In this document: positions 31,946 to 44,900 of the stretch, one piece after another
Layout of the letters: each line of letters begins with the position of its first letter
Position numbering within the stretch: position 1 is the stretch's first letter
Origin: Microplitis mediator
Taxonomy: Eukaryota; Arthropoda; Insecta; Hymenoptera; Braconidae
Reading direction: 5' to 3'
Assembly (NCBI RefSeq): GCF_029852145.1
Contig: NC_079973.1
Location: 26,740,422 to 26,804,421 of the forward strand
Length of the DNA: 64,000 bases
Program-made: the position numbers and the translations under genes
The notes under the pieces: model-generated
The model's input: the letters and a program-made list of their open reading frames with translations, nothing else
What the model was told of the DNA's origin: nothing
Database searches by the model: none

Positions 31946-33005
31946 GAGACTGGGAAAGATGTTTTATTAAACTTGCTGGACAGGATATGTTTTTGCACTA
32001 CAGACTTTATAGCGACAGTTAAAATTTTTTAAAAAATAAGATGCAAAAAGTCGCGTTGCAGTTTAAGCTGTCGGATTTATTATTAAATTTCCTTTGTAGA
32101 GTTTTTGATTGGCGTTTAAATTATAAATGAATAACACAAACATGAAGTTTGTCAGCAAGAAGAAGGACAACTCTTTGGATCATTACCAAGAGATTTAATT
32201 AAACTCCTAGAGTCTTTGATAATTCTTAATTTTAATAATATCCTAATTGTTGGTGTTTATAGTCGCGATAATTCACAGATTTAATTACAATTTTTTGTTG
32301 TCTCGGCAATTTATGGGCGAAAAAAAATAATAAAATTTACGTAAACTAAAAAAGGTCCTTAACAGTTAGTGCAGATCCAGTGATAATTAGTTTGACGTTT
32401 TGGTAATGAGTCTTTTGCTTTAGCGGCGATTTTGTTCGATGCAATTTCCGCGGATTTATGTTCTATCGAAAAGTCCCAGTGGAAGGTATAACTGGAGTTG
32501 GGCAGAAAGGATAAGAGAGCAAGAGTGCAAGAGTGGTATCGAGCGAGAGTTTTAAGAGAAAAAGACGACGACGTGGAAACGGAAAACCTCGGCCAGTACT
32601 ATATCCCAACTAGACTCTCAACGAAGAAACGGAGGAACGAACGGACGGGGGCGTCGGTTCTACGAGAAATTAATTTTAACTTTAAATTAAGACTCGAGCC
32701 GATACCTGGTTGGTTGGCTTTGTTGCCTTCTTTGCCGTACTACTATATACTTTTGCGGAAGGGAAAGACGGAAAAAGAAGAGGGCGCTGAATCCCGAGCT
32801 CTTTCTCTGCTTGAGGATGGGGTAGACAAGTTTTCCCGCTCTTTTGTCTACTGTAAACGAGTATATTGTTATAACGACTTGAGCTGTGCGCTTGTTCGAT
32901 ATCATACTTCAATTATCATCATATTTTTATTCATTTTTTCGTACTTTTATTAATCATTCAAATACACATAAATTTTTTAACAATTTTTTCTTGGTTGAAA
33001 AGTGA
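31946..33005. other. Non-coding DNA
   Basis: No convincing exon. The 151-residue ORF at 32498-32953 has opposing open frames and no recognisable domain, so I do not call it. Confidence 0.35.
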
Positions 33006-33197
33006 CCGGAAAGAGGCTCAGCTACGCCGAAAAATGGCTGATAGCTAGGCTTCAAAAAACCGAAAATAGGCTGACTTAATTAATTGGTCTTTTTATGAAG
33101 AATAATCAAATTTCGGGGTGTTTTCGACCAAATTTCGACCTTTTTCAATAAAATTCTACAGCTCCAGCAAGATTTCGGCCAAATTCAGCCTCTTCGG
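33006..33197. mobile_element. 192-bp MITE-like inverted-repeat element
   Basis: The left arm (CCGGAAAGAGGCTCAGCTAC, then GCCGAAAA) and right arm (TTTCGGCCAAATTCAGCCTC, then TTCGG) are imperfect inverses of about 28 bp. No ORF. Target duplication unclear. Confidence 0.5.
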
Positions 33198-36080
33198 ATA
33201 AATATTTGTACCCAGGACTGATTTTCTCAAGCATTTAAGTTGTGATGCTCAGAAATAATATCCACCATGTGTTAAAGACAACTGACACCTCATACAAAAG
33301 TTGATAACAGACAATACCGAAGATACGCGTCTTGGTGAACTTTGCCAGCGCAACTTCCGGATAAGCAGCCAAAACTTGAGTGAGGCATGATTAATTAATT
33401 AGTAGACCAGTCCGGTACATAGACAAGCTCAGAGAAATGGATTCAGGATAGACGTTAACCTACGTCCTGTCTGGCTTACCAACTTCTACCTATTATAATC
33501 CATGTTTTATTAATTACCTCTATGTATACTTATTATTATTAGTATGCAAAGTAAATTTATTATAATACAGACTGCAATTATTAATCCTCGAGATGAAGAT
33601 AAATTTTTTTGTTTCAGAAGAGGATTTTTATTACGAGTCGAGTGGTCTCTTCATAATGCAGCATTTAAAATACACCAAACATACGTAGAGCCGGAAGATA
33701 AAGAATAATAAGAGTACGCCGAGCATAGTAATCCTGAATGGTATCACAGATGATTATCGTCCGGCAAATATGACATGAATGACCACAGGACAATTATAAA
33801 TCTCGATGGTACTCTCGTATCTCGACTCGATTCCCGAGATCCCTCCGAGTTTGTTCAAGATACGCAAGACTGGACTGTGTGTCCACACTCCACTTAGTTT
33901 GATCGGGAGTTGAAATAAAAACTGTACTCAAGTAAGGATTAAAAAGTCTTTTCAGGAAAAAAAAGTATTTTGTTTCTGAGAGATAAGAGATAGGAGAGAA
34001 TTTGCTATCAAGATATCATGGAGCTGAGTACACGGAGAACAAAGACGTGAATTAAGATACTTAAGGTAAACGAAGACGGGAATAATGTCTTTGACAATAA
34101 TGTCGTGTGCTACGAACTCTGAGTATCGGATTAGCAAGGGTTAAACCTCGGGATTGTACAAGTTTAGTGAACAAAGTCGAAACCGTCCAAGTAGTATCCT
34201 CTTCTCAAGAAGTATCCAAGGAAGCGTAGCAGAACCAAGACCAAGACAAAGACAAAGACGGGGATGGAGAGTGAGAAGAGCAGTACCTTCGATAACTAGA
34301 GATCCTATTCTGTGCTTCGACATCGCCAGGAGATTGGTTGTCCGTTCCGGATCCTTGGTAAACTTGGATCTAATACATTAACCCCCCAGCCCCTCGAGCT
34401 TTAATTCTTGGGCTCTACGGCGCTGTGCTCGCCAGAGGTGAGACTCCTATACCATCACGTCACTTCAACTCATACAAGCAGTCGAGCGTCTCTCAGTATA
34501 TAACTTGTGTAAGATAGTCCAAACATCAGGAACAAACATTCGGGGGGTTGAATTCACCCGAGGGAAGTGGATATACTTTAGCTGGAGTTCGCTTTCTCTT
34601 TCTCATTGTTTTCCTTATTCTGTCCTTGGCTACTTACTCCTGGTACCCGGGGTTTAGATATAGTTTGACCGTGAGGCTGGGTTACGTCTCGGGACCGTGG
34701 CACATCATACATTAACATAATGCTAATTATCTTGCCAGCTCATTAGCGCTGGCAAACTGTCCGACGAAACTCGGCTGCTAGAGATAAGGAGTTTGTCTGT
34801 GGAATGGCGCCCACTTGCTCTTATGTATATTAGCTCATATATGTATTGATATATATAAGGGTGGCTCAAAGAAAATTTTTTCTATTCGCTCTCATCTTTT
34901 GAAAAGTTTATGTATAGCAAAGACATTTTTTTAAACAAAGTGTGGGCTCAAAAAATTAAGAGATCACTCGAAAATTTTGAAATTCTTATTAGTCGATATT
35001 TGGACTCGTTGTGCCCCGGTCTCCTCTTCCCGAATCACTTGAAAATCACTAAAAAGGATTTTATTTTGTTGTAATTAAAATTTTTTTATTTTTTGTATCT
35101 TAAACAAAAGACGTTGAAGCTTTTGTTTAAGTAGGACGGCCATCTTGCCTGCACTTGAATTGTTTCGACGTTAATTGAAGCTGTAAGCTTGTCTTGGTCC
35201 AACAAGAACCAGCAGAAGGGAAGTGTAAGTGTAAGTTGAAGTTGAAGTTGAAGTAAAAGCGTCCTTGCTTTCTTAACACAGTTATATAAGCTTCGCTCTC
35301 GTTCACTTGTCGGTACTCTGGTGATTTTAAATCTGACGTACAGCAAATGTCCCAAATAGTATAACAGTATTGATATTTATTTTTAAAAAAATAAATTAAA
35401 TAGGTTTTTATAGAGGGAGAGGACATCTGAAGATACTGATGTGAATGCGAGAGAGTTCGTCAGTAAAATATAATTCCCAAGGAGGCCAAGAGCAATCGGC
35501 TTGGGCTGTCCGCCGGTTGACATCAAAGAGGGCACGAGGCTTCCGTGTTAATTAGTGTCAGCCGCTATTTGCATATTGATTGAAGAGAACGTGTCGCGAG
35601 ACGAACGAACTAGAGCCCCTCGGATGCCCGCTCTAATTCGCTGCCCTCTTTTTTCACCCCCTGTCTCTCGTAAATATTTTTTTTTCTCATATCACTTAAT
35701 TTGCCGTATGTCTACTTAATGATCTTATAAGACAATACAAGTGTCAAACTTATCTGGTTTTGTGACATGACGTGGCATTGAGTTTGCTTGCCACCTCGAC
35801 CTCAATTTTACTTTGTATTTTAAAGTGTTAAGAAGCTTCTCTGAATTTTAGGTTACTTTACATTTAATTTATTTCAAGATTACAATTTTTTTTACCCACT
35901 TTATTTTAATTAAAATTATTTTATCTAGTTCAAGAAATTATTATTGACCATTTTTAAAAAAAAATTATGTCCTGTTAATTTTTTACAGAATTACCCCCAC
36001 TCTTAAAAAAAATATCTTTAATTTACTCATATCTTGGACTGACCACAAAATTTATATTGTAAATTATTGAAGTAGTTCTT
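33198..36080. other. Non-coding DNA, mixed composition
   Basis: No supported exon. Short purine-rich simple repeats occur at 34241-34262 (AAGACAAAGAC type) and 35221-35254 (GTAAGT/TTGAAG type). 34858-34965 begins with AAGGGTGGCTCAAAGAAAA and resembles an end of a GGGTGAGCC-type transposon, possibly a fragment. Confidence 0.35.
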
Positions 36081-36082
36081 GG

Positions 36083-36468
36083 CCCTGATTAAACAACTGA
36101 ATTCGATCGAATTAAACAGAATTAAATTTTTAATTCTATTTAATTCAGATAAATTCTGTTAATTCGGTACCTAACTTAAAAATGAATTCTGTCTAATTCG
36201 GCAGGAAAACCAGAATTTGTCCAAATTAAAACGAATTTAAATAATTCTATTCGGTTTAATTCTGATTAATTCGAAAATAATTCTCCAATTTCTGGCTCTG
36301 AATCCGAATTAAACTGAATTAAAACGAATTTGAAATTTTTAAATCGGTTTTACTCTGTTTAATTCAAATTCAAATTTTCAATTCAGTTGAATTCTGTTTT
36401 GCAGAATTCGACGGAATATAACAGAATTAAAATTTTTAATTCGGTCGAATGCAGCTGTTTAATCAGGG
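36083..36468. mobile_element. 386-bp element with CCCTGATTAAACA ends and internal GAATTAAA repeats
   Basis: The left end CCCTGATTAAACAACTGAAT and the inverse of the right end, CCCTGATTAAACAGCTGCAT, match with two differences, and the match continues into ATTCGA(T/C)CGAATTAAA. The interior is filled with variants of GAATTAAAC and TTTAATTC in both orientations. Flanks GG (36081-36082) and GT (36469-36470) could be a 2-bp target duplication with one mismatch. The architecture parallels the CCCGGG elements with a different motif. Confidence 0.7.
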
Positions 36469-38792
36469 GTAGGATTAAGATAAAAAATGAAGACTAATAA
36501 AATTGTGATTTTTACGCCCCAGTATAATTTATAACTTTAAAATATAATTTAATAATAAAAATATTGTAAAATACTTTGGTAAGATACTATGAGGAGAATT
36601 TCCAATCAGAATATCCTCTTACATTTTCTCCAAGCTGTGTTGAGCAGACGGAGCGTAAAGTCACCCTCCGTGTCCACCGCATGCCAGAAAGTCTTAACAT
36701 ATGAACGCAAAGTGACTTTGCAGTTTTGACCTTTCTGCATGTCGATGTTGATACATAAAAATATCTGCACGGCTTAAATTAAATCGCTCAACCGGCATGT
36801 GCCAGTACCAGTACCGGTCTCAGTGGAAATGGAATTGCTTGTATACATTTTAAAGTAAAAAACATAAATGAGCCGCAGACGATAAGTCAGTGACGGGAGT
36901 CGCAAGTGCGAAGGAGTAAGACGAGCTTGGGACAATAGTTTCGAGGGGGTTAAAGTCAGGGTGGAGAAGAGTCTAACAATAGAGTGCAAGTCACTAGGTA
37001 AACGAGCCTCGGGAAATTGTTAGAACGCCCCGACGTATCACAGCCTGTTTTGATTTTATACTGCGGTATTTCTGTATACTGCGTTTAGCTTCCAAGGGGT
37101 TGATATATTGAGATTTTTAAATTAGGGGAATACTCTTTATATGTGTCCAAGTCATGATTTTATTTATCATGCCCATGACAATCAACTTTTTTTTAAATAA
37201 ATTAAAAAACATTTTTGTCTTTAATTCCAAGTTTAATTTTTTTTCTAATGGGGAAAAAGTAGCCCGTAAAAAAAAACTTTTGATTTATTCAAAAAAAAGT
37301 ATTTCTACAGATATTTCTCTTGGATAAAATATCGTCTAATATAAATATTGAATGGGAATAAAAATAGTGGGGAGAATTGAGGCATCTCACGGCTAAAATC
37401 GAGCAATATCTCCGGGGCAAAGTGAAGCAGCACAAGTCCGAGGGAGAGAAGTTGTGGGAGATAAAAAAAGTAAGAAAAAGACATATCCCGCGAGATGTGG
37501 ACACAAATGCCAGTGAAGGATAGCCAGGGGTCAGGGGGCTATCGGAGTACTTTTCATCCCGGTCGGTAGGTGCTTTCTCGTCTCCCATTCCATCAGTGAA
37601 CCAGCAACATCTATAACACACAACACAACAGTACCTCAAACGGTTTCTGAGGATAGATCGAGCCCCGGAGACCTCGTCGTCCGTCACGAGGAGTCGGACC
37701 TCCGGGCTCCCTCGGTCTTGTGCTCTATATTTTTATTGATTTCGATTAGGGCTTCCGAGGATAGGAGGCGAAAAACTCAAATAAAATAGACTAGACAAGA
37801 CACCTCTCGCATCATGATGAAATATGTTGCCTCGTGTCCTACGGCCATTCATTCATTTTTATCATTTTATATTTATTCCACTATTTTATTTTACCTTTAC
37901 TCTATTATTTATATTTCCACGATACATATTCGTTAAATATAAATTCAAATATCGTCCCGCCTTTTTTTAAACTTCACCTTTTTATGAATAAAAAAAAAAT
38001 TGCCGTCGATACATTTGATCTTTGTCGTTTTTTTTTTAGAACAACATGTTCCTACAAAGCGCGTTGTTTGCCTGTGACTAGGACCGACACCTGGATGATG
38101 TAGAATGTATACACGAAACTGGTGTGGAGCGAATTGAAGGACGCGCATAAAACGGTAATGCTGTCGTTGGATGGATATCGCGGACGAAAATAAGCAATTG
38201 ACCTGGGGGATAGGCTGGTACGGGGGTGTATGTGCCACCCAGTGAGTTTATGCTGGGCATAGTCCGCTTCGAGAACCAGCATCAGAACCAGCAGTGGCAG
38301 TGGCAGTGGCAGCTCGAACGCCCGAGCCAACAAAACCCGTTGGTTCGGTGGTCCAATATGCGGCTAATTTGCACAACAAATAAAGCTTATACTACGAATT
38401 TGCATGTGTTTGAACTGCAGTGTAATTGGGTGCTAGGCTCTCTCTGGCCGTTGTCCGATCTCTCGCCGCACTCGCCTCTCGTCAATCCTGTCACTGTTTT
38501 ATCCACCCCGGTTACTTTCCACGCTTACATTTGTCTATATATATTTATATACGTGGGTGTGTTCCCTGTCGCGATGAGTACGTCCAATATCGCGGATGGA
38601 TATCGACGCAGCCCTCTCTCGATTGTCTCTCGTTGTCAAAGAACACTTGGGCGTAACGATTACACCTCGACATTTTAATTTTTGCAATTGTAATAAGACG
38701 TCAGTTGAAAAAAGTTTTTTTTTTGACAGTTTTTTCTTGGTTGCAATTTATTTTATTTTACTTTAATTTCATTACTTTTTTTTTCTTCGAAG
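36469..38792. other. Non-coding DNA with GC-richer patches
   Basis: No confident exon. 36800-36990, 37370-37760 and 38040-38670 are GC- and CpG-richer than average and carry several overlapping ORFs on both strands without family resemblance. A CAGTGG repeat lies at 38290-38312. Confidence 0.35.
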
Positions 38793-38970
38793 GAACGCAA
38801 GTCGCCATCTTCTACTCAACGTCACCGGCGAAGGCCTTTGGCGACCAAGGGGTCGCCGTCACGCGTCGCTTAAACCCGCAGGTGTTCAACCCTCACACGG
38901 TATCGGTTTGATCTCAAACTTGCAAATTCCCGCCATTTTGGATTTTTGTATGTCGGACTGCCATGCGAGG
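38793..38970 (+). CDS. Candidate coding exon, gene unidentified; two frames possible
   Basis: The acceptor TTTTTTTTCTTCGAAG is followed by a GC-rich block and a strong donor GAGG/GTAAGA at 38971. With 2 bases completing a codon, as required to join the candidate exon at 19488-19577, the frame reads TQVAIFYSTSPAKAFGDQGV, then AVTRRLNPQVF, ending in NPHTVSV and TGA at 38909-38911. That would be a terminal exon. The alternative frame with one leading base (NASRHLLLNVTGEG...) stays open through the donor. GC content well above the surroundings and both splice signals argue for a transcribed exon. The product is not recognised. Confidence 0.4.
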
Positions 38971-41900
38971 GTAAGAAAAAATTCTTAACTTATTTAAATA
39001 TTTTTATTCTATTAATCTTTCCAAAAAAAAGTTTTATCGAAATTTCGAATTTTTAAATTGTTCGAAATTTAAATTGTTTTTATTGCCATTAAAAAAAAAA
39101 CTTGACACAGATTGTATCTGCTGGCATCTAATGAATCTTTCTGATTTGGTAATGAGAATTGTGTTGCTGTAGATGTAGATGTAGATAAAGAGTATGGAGT
39201 GCACGGTGAAAAAAAAAAAAATAAAGGCAACTAGTTGGGAAGCTCGTCAACTAGAGACTGCAAACAATAAACAAACGAAACACGTGATATCTTGTTGTAT
39301 GCGTCTCATGGTTATCATGTGAGCTTCTAATGACGTCATTGCGTCTGTGTACTACTCCATGTCCAAATTGTATATCCTCGTCTCTTTACTCACGTTCTCC
39401 GTTTGTCTGGCGTCTCTTTGATGTCCGTTATATACTCTCTGCTGTACTCTGCCCCCGGTATATCTGTATCTACATGAGCTCAACAACTTCACAGAATCTA
39501 GTTTGTAGTAACATACATGTAACGGGTTACACACGGCGTGTAGTAGCCTCTACTCTACTGTAATGTACTCACTCACTCACTCCCTCTCTCTTTCTCTTAG
39601 TGCGGCGGTGCCAGTGGAATTTCAGTCCACTTGAGTAAGAATTTTCATGCCTCTAGGGGCCCGTGTTTTCCTTCTTTCAAGTGTCGGTTCTCTGATGTGT
39701 CTTGAGACTCTCGAGCGCTTAAATTTTCGCTCCTTTATTTCTTTATTTATCTTCCGGGCGTAATTATTAACCAGAGACTCGAGAGTTAAGAGCAGAGACC
39801 AGAGCTAAATACGAAAATAGAATAAAATAAAATCACCGGTAAAGAGACGAGTAAATGAAAAAGTAGCGGTGGTGTCTTGGTGAATTTATAGGTGATGAAG
39901 CGACTGAAAACAAAGAACTCTATATATAAATATATAGAATAGGTGGGAAAAGATCTAAGAGGTTTTATAAGAATGAATATAACCCTTCTCGTGCTCTAAC
40001 TCCTCGTGCGCAGAACAATTACATTTTAATTAATATTTCCTAAGAGCCTGAAAAGCCCTCCCGTCGAATTTATGATCGTTTTATCCATTATTAGGGGTGG
40101 CTAAGGAGGTCGGTGTGTACGCGACGGCAAAGAATAGACCGGGAGCTTGTGAATCTCCTGGAAAACCCATAACTTGGACTTTACGACTCCTCTCTACAAT
40201 TCTTACTCCCACTCTCTTGCTCAGCTCTCCGGGTTCAGTCCCTCGATTATTTTCTCTCTCAGAGATATTTTCTCAGATATAAAACAATATCTCAGCCGAA
40301 TTCCGCAATTATCTGTATTTGATTTAATGCCACTGTTTAATGCTCGCTCTAATCTCACCCTCGCAATTAAGGATCCTCGCGCGCCCATTTTTAAATTTTC
40401 AAATAAATCATTTCTCGAATAATTCAATTCAAAATAATCTTGATCTCCATGATGTCAACAGACTCGGCGGAGAGTTTAAGGGTATCAGGTTGTGGAGTTT
40501 TTAAGTGCAATACGAATAAGTAGAGATGACGATAAGGGTGAAGTTGTGGTAAGTTTTGTATAACGGTGGTTGGAACGTTAAGTCGTGCAAGCCGTATGGG
40601 ATTCGCCTGAGGGTATCGGTTGGTCAGGGATTCCTTAGTCTCATCGCTCTCGGGATGGTTTAAACTTGGCAATCCACGACGAGAATGTCTTTGAGTTCCT
40701 GCAAGGCATCTACCGGAGAAGCCGTGTCCTTCCGAGTAAACTTCACTCGAGTAGCTTGTACGTAAGCAACTTATACTGACAGCATCCCACGTAGACGAAA
40801 CAAAGTTCAGGGTGGGTAAGAAGCCGTCTAGATTCTGAAAGACCCAATGGGGGACTAGTGCCCAGAGGATGATGTGACTTTCCTCTTTGGGGGTGACAAA
40901 AATTATATTCCGTTGGTCCAAGTATGCCGAGGTTGCCCTCAGTATGTTAAGTATCACCAAGTCTTGGAAATTTATACGTCACGGTCTTAGACAATAGCAA
41001 ACAATGCGTCTGGCTGATATTGATATTTTATGTCATCAACTTCATTCCTTATCTGATTGTGTCACTTAACACTCGCATTCGTCAAACCAGAGTCATATTG
41101 ATGACTCGAGTCCAAGGGTGAGACTGTTGACGGCTGTCTCACGAAGTCATCCGACTCTAGTCTAGTGAAATGATGACACCCAATGACGTTGAGTTTTTTG
41201 TCCGTTTGATAAATGGACCGGCTACGGTATTTTGTGGAATCTGTTCTAGGGCTCGGACTGCTCTGTTCCAAATAAGATTTCCGGAAAACAGCCTCGGAGG
41301 GCAGAGCTTCGGACACTGATTGATAAGCCAGATAATTGTTTCGATAAAAAATAAAACGGGCAGAGTTGTTTCGTATATTTTATTAGTTAATTTAAATAAA
41401 AGATAGTAGTTTATACTCTGGTGTGCAAAGTGCCGGACAAAGATGATGGCGAGTGGGAAGGGAAGGAAAGGGAAAGTAAAGTAAAGGAAAGGAAGGAAGT
41501 GGTGTAAAAAAATTTTAAAAACATGACGGAAGGAAAAGGCGAATGGTAGGTAGGTGCGATCGAACGACGAATCTGGAATGAATTTATTCATGGCCGCGAT
41601 GCACGATGGGTGGCGTAGGTGTGGATATAGATGTGGAAGTGAAAGAGCCAGAGACGCGGGGGGTTTAAATGCAAAATTGGCAATACATACGAAATCTCCG
41701 GGGTTTCAAGTAAAAAGGGGTGAATATATTACAGCTACGGGAATTAACCCCTTTGAACTTGCTCTGCAATGGAATAATTGGAGGATGCAGTGCAATAATT
41801 TTTTTATTTTAACTTTTTTCTTCAGATAAGAGACCGTATTTGTATCGGATATTTTTGCTGACTCGAGGACTTGAGGGTTTAATTGTACTCGAACTCGAGT

Positions 41901-44900
41901 GAACTGCATTCGAGTGTGAATTTGCGTGCATGGATTATTTATATCCAGCTGATATTTCATTAGAATAATTATATATGTAATTTTTACAAAGTGCAATTGT
42001 CAAGTGTAAATGTATGCATAAACATGCAGACATCTTGAGGCCGGGGTTTAATTTATTCCGCGCATGAGATCGAGTTTTCATTTGTGTGTTGATTTCATTA
42101 TTTTTATTGCGCGAAAGCCTGGAGATGAGATGCATATATGAATGTATGAATGCATGAGAAGTTAGTGAAAAATTTATTGTTGTGGTGATTGAATAAGTGG
42201 GGGAGCGCGAGCACGGAATTAAAAAAGTAAATAAAGTTTAACGGCACTCAAATTAAGGCAATCGAGTATCGACAGATTTACATTACTGGATCATGTATCT
42301 CACTTTGTAAATCTGCATATCACCAGGCGTTTCCAGTTTAGTAATTAACAAAGTAATTGTAAATGTATGGGATAAAAAATGGTTTGATGAAAAAATAAAA
42401 AAAGAGGGAAAAGTTTTGGCAAAAGAGAAACATAAGAGAAGTTTGTTCATCATTAATCATTGCGGCTCTTGAAACATGGATACACAGGTATCAGATTGCC
42501 GAACCCCAGTTATTTGCGAAAGGGTTGAATCACCCTACGCTACTGGTCAATTTCCGAGTGATTTTTCTTGCCAACGGTCATTCAGATGACCAGTAAATTT
42601 TTAATTATTTTTTTTTTCAAATGTTACTAGTCTCTGTATATTTTTTTATCTCAGATCTAAAAAAGGAAAAATAGGATTTCTTAAATTTTGCCCGAATATT
42701 AAAAAAAGTTTTTTTGGTGACAATTAAAAGTTTCTGGTTTTATTTGAGTAGGAATAAAAAATAAAAGCTTTAGATATTTAGAGTCAAAATAATTAACTTT
42801 TCCTGCCCCTCCTTTCCTAATTTTTTTTTTTTTTTTGCGTGAGAAAAATTAATAACGATTAAATTTATTTTTTCATGAAAATAAAAATAATTTGAACACA
42901 GCGTAAAAAAGGAATTAGCTATGGTTAAGAGCTAAATAATATAAAAGCCTTTTCTCACCACGAGATTCAAAGAATTCGGGCGTAAGTGAGAGCATCGATC
43001 ACTCGGTGAAACGGTGGCTTTATTCTTTATCGACATACGGCGCGCGCCGAGTTTTTTATATTTTTATTTTTTTATACACGTATATATATTTTTTGTGACT
43101 CCCAGAGTTCCTCCGGACGTCAACGGAGCGTGATTGATTTTTCTGCCCACCCCACTTCATCATATTACACATGTTGCTAAAGTCTACGTGATGCCAAGTT
43201 CACATTCGTCTCAGATTCTCTCTCAATTCGCCTATTTCGCTATTAAATGTCCCAGCCAATGGCCAAAATCGCCCTTAAAAATTTGCAAATAAACAAAACC
43301 AAAAACCCCCAGTTCAATTGCCTGAAAATTTCAATTCACACCTCAGCAGAATCGCCCTCTGTTTATTTTAATATTTTTTTCCCTCGGCAAATCCATTTGA
43401 TTGATACTCTCTCGAAATTTCTCTGTGCATCGGACAGGTCAGGGTAAATTTGATTTATTATGACGTTTCGGGCAGCAGTAAGCGCATTTCGTAATTAACC
43501 ACAAACTTAAATCCACCCATTTTAGTTTCAACAATAACGCAGTAGTTAGTTTTAGTGCATAAAATTTTAGATGCCCGAAGCTGAGCAATTTTTGGCAATT
43601 ACCAAAAAACATCTAATACACCTCGCGGCAAATGATTTCTCATTACAAGTTATAAATCTCGCGATCCATTGAGAAAAGAGTAGACTCATCTGGACGTTAA
43701 ATGCCGCAGGATATGTCGGGAGCGTAGTAGTCAGACTAGTATACACATTCTGATAATAATAATGTATATATAAATAAATAAATATATTAAAGATATTTCT
43801 TGGTCTCCAACGATCGAGCCTCCGAGTCCTCAAAAGGTTTATTGCATTACCTCCCGACCGAGAGACAGTAATTATTCTATCGATCCCGACGATTATCCAG
43901 AAAAATTATTTATCAAAAGGGTGCCCGATATTATTATTATTATGATTCGACCCCCTCGATGGGCAAAGGATTGTGTCGTTAAATCACAAGAGCTCGTTAT
44001 TTTCCAATTATAATGAACAAGGTAATTTTAAGTTAAATATAAAACTCTTGTTCTTTAAGAAATATATATTACATATATATTTTTTTATTGTCATCTACTC
44101 TATACTTTAACTGTCATAATGACAAATATATTCAGAATAATAATTTTATGTAAGGCAACAAAATAAGTTAATTGCACTTAATAAATTATTTATTTATAAT
44201 CCTACAAATTTTTTTTTTTTTATTATTATTGATTTATTAAAAATAATTTTTTTAATGCGGCTGTAAAAGTATTCGCTGAAAAAATTATTATCTTTATGTT
44301 CCAACTGGAAATATATATATGTGTTATTTAGCTTTTTCATTAAAAATAATAATCGTAATTATCGCCTGAGCGTAATTTAATTCTTGTATATTTTGAACCA
44401 GAGGAAGAGAGAAAAAGGCTGTAAGGGAGAGAAGAGAGTGAGTGGGTCCTTAACTTACACAAAGCGGCTCGAGAGACGAACGAATGACGGTTTGTAAAAA
44501 GAATCCTTTGGGTGCATCAAACTGCCTATAATTACAAAGTTCCATAGAAAATTGGGAGCATTAGAATTTTTAAATGGACAGAGTATTGTTTCGTTGCGGG
44601 TGATGTAGAATGAGACCGTCGTATATTAAGTATCGGAGTCTGTAACAAATAAATGGAGAAAGTGAGCAGGTTACAAATAAACCCGAGGAGGAAACACCGA
44701 ATCGGTTATTCGAGTTGAGAGCCCAGTCCTGAGAGCAAGACCAGTTTGATTTATGGCTTTTCGCTTTGGGAGTAAAAAATACGAAATAGTTTTCGGGATG
44801 ATGATCACACGGAGATAATGGCTCCGATTAAGAATTCGTTCATCGAGAATAGGACCAGCCAACGCATAATATTTAAAGAAACAAAATAAAATAACCGTTT

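Noticed and set aside
32498..32953. 151-residue ORF
   Set aside because: Overlapping open frames on the other strand, no recognisable motif, basic low-complexity N-terminus and AT-rich hydrophobic tail typical of random ORFs.
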